Virus record (IMG/VR): IMGVR_UViG_3300035070_003385
Coordinates: 1 to 64,000 of that record
Length of the DNA stretch: 64,000 bases
Origin: a virus
Direction: 5' to 3' (one strand)
Shown here: positions 37,167 to 45,151 of the stretch, piece by piece
Layout of the letters: every line of letters begins with the position of its first letter
Position numbering within the stretch: position 1 is the stretch's first letter
The notes under the pieces: generated by a model
The model's database searches: none
The model's input: only the letters and a program-made list of their open reading frames with translations
What the model was told of the DNA's origin: nothing
Position numbers and translations under genes: made by a program

Positions 37167-37174
37167 TATTTATA
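37167..37174 (-). promoter_or_regulatory. Late promoter TATAAATA, leftward
   Basis: A perfect TATAAATA on the minus strand lies 45 bases before the gp48 start and would drive the baseplate operon. Confidence 0.75.
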
Positions 37175-37194
37175 TTAAAATTTGGACAGCATAA

Positions 37195-37659
37195 ATGACT
37201 AGAGGACATAAAGGGCGATTTAGGCCAAAACACCCGGAGAAGTATAAGGGAGATCCTTCAAAGATCATATATAGATCTTTATGGGAATTTAAATTCTTTA
37301 GGTATATTGATATTCATCCTGATGTTATTTGGTGGCAAAGTGAAGAAGTTATAGTACCTTATATGTCTCCTATAGATGGAAAAAGACATAGGTATTACCC
37401 AGACGTAGTTGTAAGAAAGAGAACACCGAATGGCACAACTGAAACTATTATGATAGAAATAAAACCGCATGCACAAACCAAAGCTCCTGATATTCGGAAA
37501 AAAAACGCAACTCCTTCAGGAAGACTTTCGCGTAGATATATAAACGAAGTTAAAACTTACGGTGTTAACGAATCTAAATGGAAAGCTGCGCGCCAATATT
37601 GTGCAGATAGAGGATGGATATTTGAAATATTTACCGAACACGAATTGGGAATTAAGTAA
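37195..37659 (+). CDS. gp4: Head completion protein gp4
   Basis: The sequence RGHKGRFRPKHPEKYKGDPS, then WEFKFFRYIDIHPDVIWWQS and RRYINEVKTYGVNESKW, is typical of the gp4/gp50 head completion family, which has a TnsA-like nuclease core (YYPDVVV and IEIKP supply D and E-x-K). T4 gp4 is 150 residues; this one is 154. It prepares filled heads for tail joining. It is the first gene of the rightward late unit and overlaps the next gene by one base. Confidence 0.9.
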   Translation: MTRGHKGRFRPKHPEKYKGDPSKIIYRSLWEFKFFRYIDIHPDVIWWQSEEVIVPYMSPIDGKRHRYYPDVVVRKRTPNGTTETIMIEIKPHAQTKAPDIRKKNATPSGRLSRRYINEVKTYGVNESKWKAARQYCADRGWIFEIFTEHELGIK

Positions 37660-38267
37660 TGACTGCAAAAATATTTGACGAAATTCTTTTAAAAGGTATT
37701 CGAGCAGGCCAAGTGCCGGCACGTACAAAAGCAGCACGTGATTGGTATAGAAATCAAGCAAAAGCAGTATCACGTTCAAGTATAGAAGAAACAAAAATTA
37801 TCCGTCAAATGAAAGATAGACACGAAAGTAGATTTAGGCTTGGCCATATGTATACTTTTTTATACGATCCTAAACATAAAGAAACTCTTCCTTATTATGA
37901 CAGGTTCCCGCTTGTATTTCCAATAAATAAAGCTAAAGGCGGCTTTCTTGGAATGAACTTTCATTACTTACCGCTTCCTTTACGTGCGCAATTAATGGAT
38001 GCTTTATACGAAGTGACAGGAAACCAAAAATATGATGAAACTACAAAAATGCAAATATCATATAGTATCCTTAATGGTGCTTCAAAATATAGAGAATTTA
38101 AACCCACGGTGAAACATTATTTAACGTCTCAGATAAGAACAAAATTGGTATACATAAATCCTACTGAATGGGATATAGCATTATTCTTACCATCTGAACA
38201 TTTTGAAAAGTCTTCAAAAGGAAGAGTTTGGGCAGACTCAAGAAAAATAGCAAGAGGCGGGCGGTAA
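37659..38267 (+). CDS. Conserved T4-like virion-region protein, unassigned (202 aa)
   Basis: A basic protein translated from an ATG overlapping the gp4 stop (TAATG). The central segment MYTFLYDPKHKETLPYYDRF, then PLVFPINKAKGGFLGMNFHY, is of a type I associate with proteins conserved next to gp4 in T4-like phages, but I cannot attach a verified gene name. Gene order leaves gp2 (DNA end protector) possible. It has no membrane segment or signal peptide, and it is followed directly by the gp54-like gene with no gap. Confidence 0.6.
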   Translation: MTAKIFDEILLKGIRAGQVPARTKAARDWYRNQAKAVSRSSIEETKIIRQMKDRHESRFRLGHMYTFLYDPKHKETLPYYDRFPLVFPINKAKGGFLGMNFHYLPLPLRAQLMDALYEVTGNQKYDETTKMQISYSILNGASKYREFKPTVKHYLTSQIRTKLVYINPTEWDIALFLPSEHFEKSSKGRVWADSRKIARGGR

Positions 38268-39074
38268 ATGCCATTTAATATAAACGAATTTAAAAGTACT
38301 ATGAATAAGTACGGCGGCCCTGCGCGAAAAAACTTATACGTTGTTGAAATAATGAATGGGCCCGTGCAATCAGATGGCATGACAATGCAAGATCTCAGAT
38401 TTTTTTGTCAAACCGCTACAATTCCTGGTTTAAATTATACGGTAGCTGATTATTATCCAAATGCGTTTGGTGTAAAACAATCAATCCCAACAGCTGTTAC
38501 ACCTGACCAATTCAATGCAGTATTTATGCTAGACTCGGATCACATGGTGCTTCGGTTTTTTCATCAATGGATGCAATCTGTAATTAATTACAATTACTCA
38601 GACGGACCTTTTTCACAAATAAACGGGCAGCTGCCCTATGAGGTTGGATATAAAAAAGATTTTGCTTGTAACATAATAATTAAGCACTATAGTACTGACG
38701 GCGCAGATGGTATACCAAAATATTATGAATACACATTGTATGATGCATTCCCAACGCAGGTAAGCGGCGTTGATGTATCCTGGGCAGACAACGATTCTTT
38801 TGCAACTTCTACAGTTAACTTTACATATGCTCATATGTCAGTGTCAAGTTCAAGACAAGGTATTCCGACTGAAAGGTTTGCGCGAGGTACTGGCTTTGTA
38901 GAATATGTAAATACTTTAGGATCAAATGCCCAGGTAATTGGGCAGGGTAATTTACCAATTTCAGTTCAAGATTCAATAAATGCATTTACTAAACTTGGTA
39001 ACTTGAAAAATAACATAAATAATTCGTTTTCGCAAATCAAATCTGGACTAAACGGTTTGCGAAATATATTTTAA
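38268..39074 (+). CDS. Baseplate tail-tube initiator, gp54-like
   Basis: The protein has the tail-tube fold pattern of gp19/gp54: RKNLYVVEIMNGP, then CQTATIPGLNYTVADYYPNA, a central NAVFMLDSDHMVLRFFHQWM and a closing strand region FATSTVNFTYAHM. T4 gp54 has the same layout of a mid-chain D-S-x-x-x-x-x-R-x-x-x-x-W-M/V helix and closing strand and is 320 residues; this one is 268. It should cap the baseplate with gp48 and start tube polymerisation. A tail tube protein is the alternative. Confidence 0.68.
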   Translation: MPFNINEFKSTMNKYGGPARKNLYVVEIMNGPVQSDGMTMQDLRFFCQTATIPGLNYTVADYYPNAFGVKQSIPTAVTPDQFNAVFMLDSDHMVLRFFHQWMQSVINYNYSDGPFSQINGQLPYEVGYKKDFACNIIIKHYSTDGADGIPKYYEYTLYDAFPTQVSGVDVSWADNDSFATSTVNFTYAHMSVSSSRQGIPTERFARGTGFVEYVNTLGSNAQVIGQGNLPISVQDSINAFTKLGNLKNNINNSFSQIKSGLNGLRNIF

Positions 39075-39092
39075 TTGAGGAGATAATACACA

Positions 39093-39794
39093 ATGCCACT
39101 ACCAAAGATTGACATGCCGATATATGAGCTTTCGTTACCATCTAATGATAAAAAAGTTAAGTATCGGCCTTTTACAGTAAAAGAAGAAAAAATTCTTTTA
39201 ATTGCTCAAGAATCAAAAGACACAGAACAAATTATAAGTTCAATTAAACAAATTGTAAATAACTGCCTGCTTGAAGATAGTATTGATTCTTTATCACTTG
39301 TTGATTTAGAATACTTATTAATATCAATTCGTTCCAAGTCTGTTGATAATATTGTAAAGTTTAAAATAGAAGACCCAGACACTGAAGAATCAATTGAATT
39401 AGAATTAGATTTAACACAAGTAAAAATTGAAAAACCAGAGAACCATACAAACCAAATTGAAGTATCAAAAGATTATGTATTGTTTTTAAAATACCCTACG
39501 GCTGAAGACTTTTTTGTTCTTTTAAACGAGGATAAGTCTGAAACCGAAAGAAATTACGATATCATGCTTTGCTGTTTAGACAAATTAGCATCAAAAGAAG
39601 ATGTGTTTAACTTTAAAGATTTTAATAAAAAAGAAGTTGACGACTTTATCGAAAGTTTACATAACGACGTTGTGAAAAAAATGAAAGAGTTTTTTGACAC
39701 GATACCAAAAGTAAGACATGAAGTTGAATACGTAAATAAAAACGGTGATAACAAAACCTTTGTAATACAAGGAACCCAAACTTTTTTTATCTGA
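39093..39794 (+). CDS. gp26: Baseplate hub assembly protein gp26
   Basis: The T4 gp26 family (PF12322) is recognised from the N-terminus: PIYELSLPSNDKKVKYRPFT followed by VKEEKILLIAQESKD, and the LEYLLISIRSKSVDN motif. A strong GAGGAG ribosome site lies before the ATG. The family participates in baseplate hub assembly. The chain is 233 residues with an acidic middle. Its stop overlaps the start of a small gp51-position ORF. Confidence 0.85.
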   Translation: MPLPKIDMPIYELSLPSNDKKVKYRPFTVKEEKILLIAQESKDTEQIISSIKQIVNNCLLEDSIDSLSLVDLEYLLISIRSKSVDNIVKFKIEDPDTEESIELELDLTQVKIEKPENHTNQIEVSKDYVLFLKYPTAEDFFVLLNEDKSETERNYDIMLCCLDKLASKEDVFNFKDFNKKEVDDFIESLHNDVVKKMKEFFDTIPKVRHEVEYVNKNGDNKTFVIQGTQTFFI

Positions 39795-39967
39795 TGTTGA
39801 GCCATACGAACCTTTCGATTTATTATGATAAAATTTTTGGAATGGTTCAACATCATAAATATTCGGTCGATGAATTAGAAAAAATGATACCTTTTGAAAG
39901 AGATTTGTATTTTGATATGTTAATTAATTTTATAAAGCAACAAGAAGAAAAGCAAAGAAGAAAATAA
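39794..39967 (+). CDS. Small hub assembly protein at the gp51 position (57 aa)
   Basis: An ATG overlapping the gp26 stop (TGATG) opens a 57-residue frame that runs up to the base before the tape-measure start. It contains IFGMVQHHKYSVDELEKMIP and FERDLYFDMLINFIKQQEEK. The H-x-Y-S-x-x-E-L-x-x-M-x-P-F/W-E-R pattern is typical of the short gp51-like protein after gp26 in T4-like phages. In tail systems this pair is analogous to tape-measure chaperones. The +1/-1 overlap could also allow a fusion by frameshifting. Confidence 0.72.
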   Translation: MLSHTNLSIYYDKIFGMVQHHKYSVDELEKMIPFERDLYFDMLINFIKQQEEKQRRK

Positions 39968-42451
39968 ATGGCAACGTTTGAAGATCTTAAAATTGTATTA
40001 GACTCTATTGATATTAACATATCGCAGCAAGGTGCTATGTTATCTTCTATGGTGCAAATTGATAATCGGCAAGTTGATTTGCTTGCCGAACAAAATAGTA
40101 TGCTGCAGAAAATGTTATCGGCACAGGAAAGAGCAACAACCTTAGGGGATGCTAGTAGGGCGTCTGTAAGCCCACAGCCAATGGGTCAATCATCTTCGAG
40201 CGGATCCCCTGCAGCTGCGCCAAGCAATGCTAGTAAGGGTGGTTTTAGTCTTGGCAAAGGCCTTGGTATAGGTGCTGCCGGGATCGGCCTTGCAAAGGGG
40301 GCTAGCGGGTTAGCCATGATGGGTCTCGGCCTATCAGCATTTTTTGGTGGTTTAGTTGCTGGTGATGCTACTTTGGGTTGGCTTGAATCGATGGGAGCTA
40401 GTTTTAAATTCGACAATTTAAAATCTGCAGCATTGGGTTTTTCAGATATGATTGTTGGAATGGATCCCAAATCATTTATTGTTCTCGGCGGTATCATGGG
40501 TATATCTGCCATTGGTGGTAAGAAAGCTGCAATTGGATTAGGATCTATGGGATTTGCTATATCAGCATTTCTCGGCGGTCTTATGGCTGGAGATTTAATA
40601 TTTAGTGGTGTATCAGCTCTTGGCGGCGATATGAAATTTTCTTCTATGAAAGAAGTTATGTCAGGGTTCTCTGATATGATTTTAGAAATTGATCCTAAAG
40701 CCCTTGCAGTTCTTGGCGGTATTATGGGTATAAGTGCTTTAGCAGGTTTAAAGGGTGGTACGAGTGCTGCCGTTGGTTTAGGTGCTATGGGCGCAGGCAT
40801 TTCTGGTTTCTTAGGCGGATTGTTAGCCGGGGATCTATTATTCAGCGGCGTTTCTGCATTGGGTGGTGATATAAACTTTTCATCACTAAAAACAGTAATG
40901 GGCGGTTTCTCTGATGTAATTGGTGAATTGACGCCAGGCGCAATAACGGCTATGGTAGGTATACTTGGTGCTGCAACTGGAGCAGCTGTATTTGGGCGAG
41001 GATCTGGTGTAGCTGCAGCAACTCGAGTTGCCGGCACAATGACAGGAATTGGTGCAGGTATAGCAGGATTAATGCTTGGATTAGGTGTTGGCGGTGCTGG
41101 CCTAGACTGGCTCAATTCTGCAGTAGGGTTTTCAGGTGGTGGATTACCAACAGCTTTTAAAATGTTTAGTGATGCTATTGGCGAATTAACAATAGATGGA
41201 ACGGCGGCATTAGTAGGAATTTTAGGAGTTGGAGGTCTTGCAGCTGTATTTGGAAGCGGAACTGGTATAGGTGCGGCAACTCGAGTTACAACTATAATGG
41301 CCGGTATCGGTGCAGGTATATCCGGTTTAATGATAGGTCTTACAGCTGGCGACAAGACAATGTCTTGGATGAGCTCATTAAAATCAGGCAGTGGTGGATT
41401 AGTTAATGCGTTTAAAATGTTTAATGATTCTATCGGTGAATTAAATAACGAAAATTCTATTACTGCCCTCGTTGGAATACTAGGAGCTGGCGTAGGATTA
41501 GGAACACTCTTAGGAGTGGCTGGATCTCCAGCTGCTGCAGTAATGGCGGGTGTTGGTATATTTGCTATAATGACTGCTATCGGCGCAGGCATTTCTGGAT
41601 TAATGATAGGTCTTACGCTCGGAGATGTTGGCTTATCTTGGTTGGAAAAATTAAAAGGAAGTGGCGGCGGAGGATTAGTTAATGCATTTAAAATGTTTAG
41701 TAATTCTATTACTGCGATAACTCCAGACGCACTTAAAAGATTAACTGAAATTTCTAAATTAAACCTTGGATCTGGTATTAGCGATTTAGTATCAGCTGTT
41801 ACAAATTTTTTCGCAATAGATGTTAAAGAAGGCGTTGGCGACAGAGTAAGGGGGTTTTTCACTTCATTGTTTGGTGGAACAGTTGAAAAAGAAAGCATTA
41901 TATCAAAATTAATCAATGAATTTGAGCCATTAACTGGATCGAAAGGTAATGAATTAGTAACAGGAATGGAAAGATTTGCGATGGCGTTAGAACCATTGGC
42001 TAATGCGCTATCAACATTAAGTGGTATTGATCCAGGCTCTATTAATTTTAGAGAAATTTCTAAAAACTTGGCTGAAACTATTCCTATATTTAATCATCTA
42101 GCAAACGGTGGAGTTTACGATCCTTCGTGGATGCCTGGTAATGCTATTAATTTTGGAGATGGAATTTTAGATCCAAAACTAAAATTAGATGAAGTTACAA
42201 GTAAAATAGCCAGCGCAAGAAATGCGATAGTTGGAATTATAGATAATGAAACTATGCAAGCTTTAAATTTGGTTAGCTCTGGAGCTGGTGCTGCAACCGG
42301 CGGTAATCAAATTACACTTGCGCCAGTCACAGTATCCCCAACAACAAATAACAGTGTACAAGGCGGATCTTCAAGTACTGTAATAAATTCTATCGGAAAA
42401 GGTAATACGTCTGATTTGGATCAATTTGCACGCCCGGGCGGTGTGCATTAA
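39968..42451 (+). CDS. Tail tape measure protein (gp29 position)
   Basis: This 827-residue Gly/Ala/Ile/Met-rich protein begins with a helical N-terminus (LKIVLDSIDINISQQGAMLS) and a Ser/Pro linker (about 60-90). Hydrophobic segments then alternate in imperfect repeats of about 72-80 residues, each containing IMGISA-like, GLGSMGFAISAFLGGLMAGD and FSDMI-like blocks. About six such repeats fill residues 100-560. Hydrophobic repeats are usual for tape measures, which sit in the tail tube and may insert into the host membrane. The C-terminal 150 residues end in a Gln/Thr/Ser-rich tail. It is the last gene of the rightward late unit. Confidence 0.78.
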   Translation: MATFEDLKIVLDSIDINISQQGAMLSSMVQIDNRQVDLLAEQNSMLQKMLSAQERATTLGDASRASVSPQPMGQSSSSGSPAAAPSNASKGGFSLGKGLGIGAAGIGLAKGASGLAMMGLGLSAFFGGLVAGDATLGWLESMGASFKFDNLKSAALGFSDMIVGMDPKSFIVLGGIMGISAIGGKKAAIGLGSMGFAISAFLGGLMAGDLIFSGVSALGGDMKFSSMKEVMSGFSDMILEIDPKALAVLGGIMGISALAGLKGGTSAAVGLGAMGAGISGFLGGLLAGDLLFSGVSALGGDINFSSLKTVMGGFSDVIGELTPGAITAMVGILGAATGAAVFGRGSGVAAATRVAGTMTGIGAGIAGLMLGLGVGGAGLDWLNSAVGFSGGGLPTAFKMFSDAIGELTIDGTAALVGILGVGGLAAVFGSGTGIGAATRVTTIMAGIGAGISGLMIGLTAGDKTMSWMSSLKSGSGGLVNAFKMFNDSIGELNNENSITALVGILGAGVGLGTLLGVAGSPAAAVMAGVGIFAIMTAIGAGISGLMIGLTLGDVGLSWLEKLKGSGGGGLVNAFKMFSNSITAITPDALKRLTEISKLNLGSGISDLVSAVTNFFAIDVKEGVGDRVRGFFTSLFGGTVEKESIISKLINEFEPLTGSKGNELVTGMERFAMALEPLANALSTLSGIDPGSINFREISKNLAETIPIFNHLANGGVYDPSWMPGNAINFGDGILDPKLKLDEVTSKIASARNAIVGIIDNETMQALNLVSSGAGAATGGNQITLAPVTVSPTTNNSVQGGSSSTVINSIGKGNTSDLDQFARPGGVH

Positions 42452-42478
42452 AAAAGGGGAGCAATAAGCTCCCCTTTT
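42452..42478. terminator. Bidirectional intrinsic terminator
   Basis: AAAAGGGGAGC-AATAA-GCTCCCCTTTT forms a perfect 11-bp stem with A and T tracts on both sides. It ends the rightward tape-measure unit and the leftward Hsp20 unit. Confidence 0.9.
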
Positions 42479-42483
42479 CAATT

Positions 42484-42927
42484 TTATTCCATAAGAAGTT
42501 CTGGACCTTTTGAAATAGGTATTTTCTTAGGCTTCTTTTCCTCAGGTATTACATTGTGTAGCTGCACTGTTAACATTCCTTGATTTAAGGAAACTCCAGT
42601 TACTTGCACTGTATCGGCAAGAGTAAACTTACGAACAAAGTTTCTTGCGGCAATGCCTTTATGCAAATAATTTGTTGAAGTATCTGATTCTTTAACATCT
42701 GCTTGGATGGTTAGGATACCATCGTGTAGCTCAATGTCAAAGTCATCTTCGTTAAAACCTGCGACGGCTACCTCAATAAGAAAGGTATCATCACTAGTTT
42801 TAATTAAATTGTAAGGTGGATAATTTGATATATTGGTCTGCGTATGATTTAGTTTATCAAGTATTGAGTCAAAACCAATAAAAAATGGATCGTTTAATAG
42901 ATCCGTGTTGAACCTACGAGTGTTCAT
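42484..42927 (-). CDS. Hsp20-family small heat shock protein
   Basis: An alpha-crystallin domain runs from about residue 38 to 130: YPPYNLIKTSDDTFLIEVAV-AGF, then a start of the DGILTIQADVKE strand, FVRKFTLADTVQV and the G-x-L motif in NQGMLTVQLHNV. The C-terminal I-x-I motif is present (KKIPISKG). Length (147) matches IbpA/Hsp20 proteins carried by many T4-like marine phages. These are believed to assist folding of virion proteins such as the scaffold or capsid. An AAGGAG ribosome site lies before the ATG; promoters are at 43016-43047. Confidence 0.92.
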   Translation of the reverse strand: MNTRRFNTDLLNDPFFIGFDSILDKLNHTQTNISNYPPYNLIKTSDDTFLIEVAVAGFNEDDFDIELHDGILTIQADVKESDTSTNYLHKGIAARNFVRKFTLADTVQVTGVSLNQGMLTVQLHNVIPEEKKPKKIPISKGPELLME

Positions 42928-42985
42928 ATCGTTCTCCTTATATTAAGCGAGTATGTGAATTTGCCGTCAGTGACCGGCGATTAAA

Positions 42986-43014
42986 AAGTGGAGACCCAGG
43001 TGGCGCCTCCACTT
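42986..43014 (-). terminator. Hairpin upstream of Hsp20, probable terminator for early transcripts
   Basis: On the minus strand AAGTGGAG pairs with CTCCACTT and is followed by TTT. It would stop transcripts coming from the small genes at 43075-43502. The left arm starts just downstream of the late promoter TATAAATA, so late transcripts would begin in or after the left arm and escape the hairpin. Confidence 0.6.
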
Positions 43015-43015
43015 A

Positions 43016-43047
43016 TATTTATATAATACTTTTATTGTAAATGTCAA
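43016..43047 (-). promoter_or_regulatory. Overlapping early (TTGACA) and late (TATAAATA) promoters for Hsp20
   Basis: Minus strand: TTGACA at 43047-43042, then 16-17 bases to a TATATA/ATATAA -10, which itself overlaps TATAAATA at 43023-43016. The same site may serve host sigma-70 early and phage late polymerase. Confidence 0.6.
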
Positions 43048-43074
43048 TAGCCAAATGAAAATTATTTTAGAAAA

Positions 43075-43293
43075 TTAATCTTTTTTAGAAACAAAAGAAT
43101 ACATTTCTTTAGCTTTTTCCATTAATTCTTCCATAGAATACATTTTGTAACTTTCTCTTATTTGTTCTGCGGTTTTTTTACCTTCATTCACCATGTTTTC
43201 AGCAAATTGAATATTCATATGGTATTGTTGGTCCATATATTCTTTTGCAAGCTGTAACATTTCTGCGCGGATTTCAAAAGGATTCTTATTCAT
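43075..43293 (-). CDS. Small helical protein, 72 aa (phasin-like)
   Basis: A charged alpha-helical protein: MNKNPFEIRAEMLQLAKEYM followed by a repeat-like helix and YSMEELMEKAKEMYSFVSKK. A closely similar short protein occurs as a pair with a second helical protein in marine T4-like phages, as far as I recall. It starts 4 bases inside the upstream partner (ATGA overlap). No enzymatic motif is seen; function unknown. It is the last gene before the hairpin at 42986. Confidence 0.65.
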   Translation of the reverse strand: MNKNPFEIRAEMLQLAKEYMDQQYHMNIQFAENMVNEGKKTAEQIRESYKMYSMEELMEKAKEMYSFVSKKD

Positions 43294-43502
43294 TGTTTGT
43301 CACCCTTTGCCAAGTTTTCGCCAGCAGCATTCTGAAAAGCAAAAAAAGTTTTCATTGCTTCTTTAGTAAATTCAGTTTGTAATTTGATAAAATCGTTAAG
43401 AGGTTTGGAAGTATTTTCGTCCTTGAACCATGTTTTTACAAATTCAGATTTTGAATTCTGAATTGTATCAATAAACATGTTTGTCATAAATTCGTTATTC
43501 AT
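43290..43502 (-). CDS. Small helical protein, 70 aa (phasin-like)
   Basis: The sequence SEFVKTWFKDENTSKPLNDF, then LQTEFTKEAMKTFFAFQNAA, resembles phasin-type amphipathic helices. It is coupled to the 72-residue gene by a 4-base overlap. A consensus early promoter (43551-43579) and AGGAG site lie upstream. The resemblance is compositional, so function remains unknown. Confidence 0.65.
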   Translation of the reverse strand: MNNEFMTNMFIDTIQNSKSEFVKTWFKDENTSKPLNDFIKLQTEFTKEAMKTFFAFQNAAGENLAKGDKQ

Positions 43503-43550
43503 TTTAGTTCTCCTGTGTGTGTTGTGTTTAAATTGAGCTTTTATATTAAT

Positions 43551-43579
43551 AATATATCTGATTCTATATAAAATGTCAA
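43551..43579 (-). promoter_or_regulatory. Sigma-70-type early promoter
   Basis: Minus strand TTGACA (43579-43574), 17-base spacer, TATATT (43556-43551). It drives the two small helical genes. Confidence 0.8.
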
Positions 43580-43607
43580 TATAATTTACGTGGATTTTTT
43601 AAAATAT

Positions 43608-44093
43608 TTACGCATCCTCTGCCACGTCATCGGATGGTAATTTTGTAATTTCTGAAATCGAATATGTTAGCATTTTCTCAAGCTGACCAAGAGCAATGTT
43701 TTCACCAGTTTCAATAACAGAAACACCGTCTGTAATATTTGTAATCATTACATGTAATTCTTCATTTAATCCAGATCTAATTAATTCAACACCATTTGAA
43801 AGTACCAAACCTTTTTCATTTGATACGTCAGGATCTGAATATAATTTTAATACGCAATCCGACGGAACATCAAATGTCAAACCAGTTGGTATTAAAATTC
43901 TTTGTTGTGGATATACTTGAACACATGTTTTTCCACGGTATATTTTTGTTGGTGTATAGGTTTTTTTGTTTAAAGGATTAATTAAACGTACTTTACTGTT
44001 TGGTTCAAAACATGCTTTTAAATTAAAAATTGCATTTTCAGGCCTATCAAAAACTGGCTTTATTGCATTTTTATTTGCTCGAAAAACTTTCAT
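43608..44093 (-). CDS. dUTPase-like fold protein, apparently degenerate
   Basis: The layout follows trimeric dUTPases: AIFNLKACFEPNSKVRLI (motif 1 region, normally A-G-x-D-L-x-A), RILIPTGLTFDVPSDCVLKL (the I-P-T-G strand), GLVLSNGVELIRSGLNEELH (motif 3 region, normally G-V-I-D-x-D-Y-R-G-E) and GENIALGQLEKM (motif 4). Asp residues in motifs 1 and 3 are replaced by Asn/Glu/Arg, so hydrolase activity is doubtful. The C-terminal P-loop-like glycine motif is absent. It may be a structural or regulatory relative, or a nucleotide-binding protein. It lies directly downstream of regA. Confidence 0.65.
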   Translation of the reverse strand: MKVFRANKNAIKPVFDRPENAIFNLKACFEPNSKVRLINPLNKKTYTPTKIYRGKTCVQVYPQQRILIPTGLTFDVPSDCVLKLYSDPDVSNEKGLVLSNGVELIRSGLNEELHVMITNITDGVSVIETGENIALGQLEKMLTYSISEITKLPSDDVAEDA

Positions 44094-44109
44094 TATATAA
44101 TACTCCAGA

Positions 44110-44514
44110 TTATTTCTTTTTACCGATATTGTATTTAGGTTCCAGTTCCCAAGAACCTTTTTCTTTGTGCGATAATATTTTGATTTGACTTAAGGGGGCA
44201 ATCGGGGTTTCCGATTTCGCAGGATCTACAATTTCAAGAAGACCCCATTCTTCTAACAAATTAACAATAGTATTTCTTCTAGCACGGTCTTCTTCCGCGA
44301 ACGAATTTTCTTTACCGTCCAAAATAAAAAGTTCTTTAAAATGTACGATTGCATAAAAGCCTTGCTTGTGTAATATATGACAAGACTGATACAGTTTTTT
44401 TTCTTTTTTTGACGCTATCCCGATACGAGTCAAAGTTTCTTTTATTTTAAGAAAATTATCAGGATTTGGCAGTTTTAATTTTACTCCAACCCCTCTAAAC
44501 AAATCTCTTTCCAT
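44110..44514 (-). CDS. regA: RegA translational repressor
   Basis: Strong similarity to T4 RegA along the whole length: LKLPNPDNFLKIKETLTRIG, KLYQSCHILHKQGFYAIVHF, NTIVNLLEEWGLLEIVDP and the C-terminus ELEPKYNIG. RegA binds early mRNAs at their ribosome sites and represses translation. It follows gp62, as in T4. A TATAAATA motif in the intergenic gap suggests late expression in addition to readthrough from the clamp operon. Confidence 0.93.
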   Translation of the reverse strand: MERDLFRGVGVKLKLPNPDNFLKIKETLTRIGIASKKEKKLYQSCHILHKQGFYAIVHFKELFILDGKENSFAEEDRARRNTIVNLLEEWGLLEIVDPAKSETPIAPLSQIKILSHKEKGSWELEPKYNIGKKK

Positions 44515-44574
44515 AATGAGTTCACCTTTATTTTTTTTATTATTGTGATAATGCTCTCATTTAGACCATCTGAA

Positions 44575-44582
44575 TATTTATA
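44575..44582 (-). promoter_or_regulatory. Candidate late promoter upstream of regA
   Basis: TATAAATA on the minus strand in the 69-base gap between gp62 and regA, 60 bases before the ATG. It is in a low-complexity AT stretch, so chance is possible. Confidence 0.5.
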
Positions 44583-44583
44583 A

Positions 44584-44979
44584 TTATCCGCCTTTCTCTA
44601 ATTTTGTATGGATTGTTTTCAAATTTTCTTTAGTTAAAGTTTTAAGATACATTTTTGCGACTGTTCTATTTACTAAATATGTTTGCTGTATTACATCCAA
44701 GTCTTTATTCTTTTCAGCTTTATGCCATTTAGAAAATCGATTGCGTGGGCGTAGCATTCCTAAATAGTATCTATATTGAGCATCTTCAAATAAATGATGG
44801 CGCATATTCAATTCGTTTGCATGAAGAATAGTATCTTCAAAATATGAAAATCCGCGATTAATAATAAATGCATTATATTGTTTTTCAGTCTGTTGCGGGT
44901 AGTCAGAATCTAAAATTAAATCCTTTTTACTGTGTGAAACTGATTTAATAAAATCAAATGGAGTCAAATCCTTGGCCAT
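44584..44979 (-). CDS. gp62: Clamp loader small subunit gp62
   Basis: The position between gp44 and regA and the sequence pattern (MAKDLTPFDFIKSVSHSKKD, then INRGFSYFEDTILHANELNM and YYLGMLRPRNRFSKWHKAEK) match the phage clamp-loader subunit A family (PF16790 type), which is shorter than T4 gp62 (187). It pairs with gp44 in the 4:1 clamp loader that opens gp45. It starts 26 bases inside the preceding zinc-ribbon gene. Confidence 0.85.
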   Translation of the reverse strand: MAKDLTPFDFIKSVSHSKKDLILDSDYPQQTEKQYNAFIINRGFSYFEDTILHANELNMRHHLFEDAQYRYYLGMLRPRNRFSKWHKAEKNKDLDVIQQTYLVNRTVAKMYLKTLTKENLKTIHTKLEKGG

Positions 44980-45151
44980 ACGCCCTATCCTTTAAATCTG
45001 CGAGTTCATCAAAAGTTTTTGAACATTCACCACACATAGTCGCGGTATGTACACCATCAGCCGATGAATATTGAAGAGTGAAAGAATTATCGGCTGATAA
45101 ATTTACCTTACAGAAAAAACATTCTTTTACCTTTTTCTTTAGAAATTTCAC
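44954..45151 (-). CDS. Zinc-ribbon small protein within clamp-loader operon
   Basis: A 65-residue protein with C-x2-C (ECFFCKV) and C-x2-C (TMCGECSKTF) pairs spaced about 25 residues apart, a single zinc-ribbon. It overlaps both gp44 (4 bases) and gp62 (26 bases), so it is translated with the loader. It is not part of the T4 operon. It might bind RNA, DNA or the loader; function unknown. Confidence 0.7.
   Translation of the reverse strand: MKFLKKKVKECFFCKVNLSADNSFTLQYSSADGVHTATMCGECSKTFDELADLKDRAYGQGFDSI

Noticed and set aside
40186-41916. 576-codon open frame on the minus strand opposite the tape measure
   Set aside because: Proline/isoleucine-rich shadow of a Gly/Ala/Ile-rich gene, without a ribosome site or late promoter; the plus-strand frame has repeat structure and operon context.
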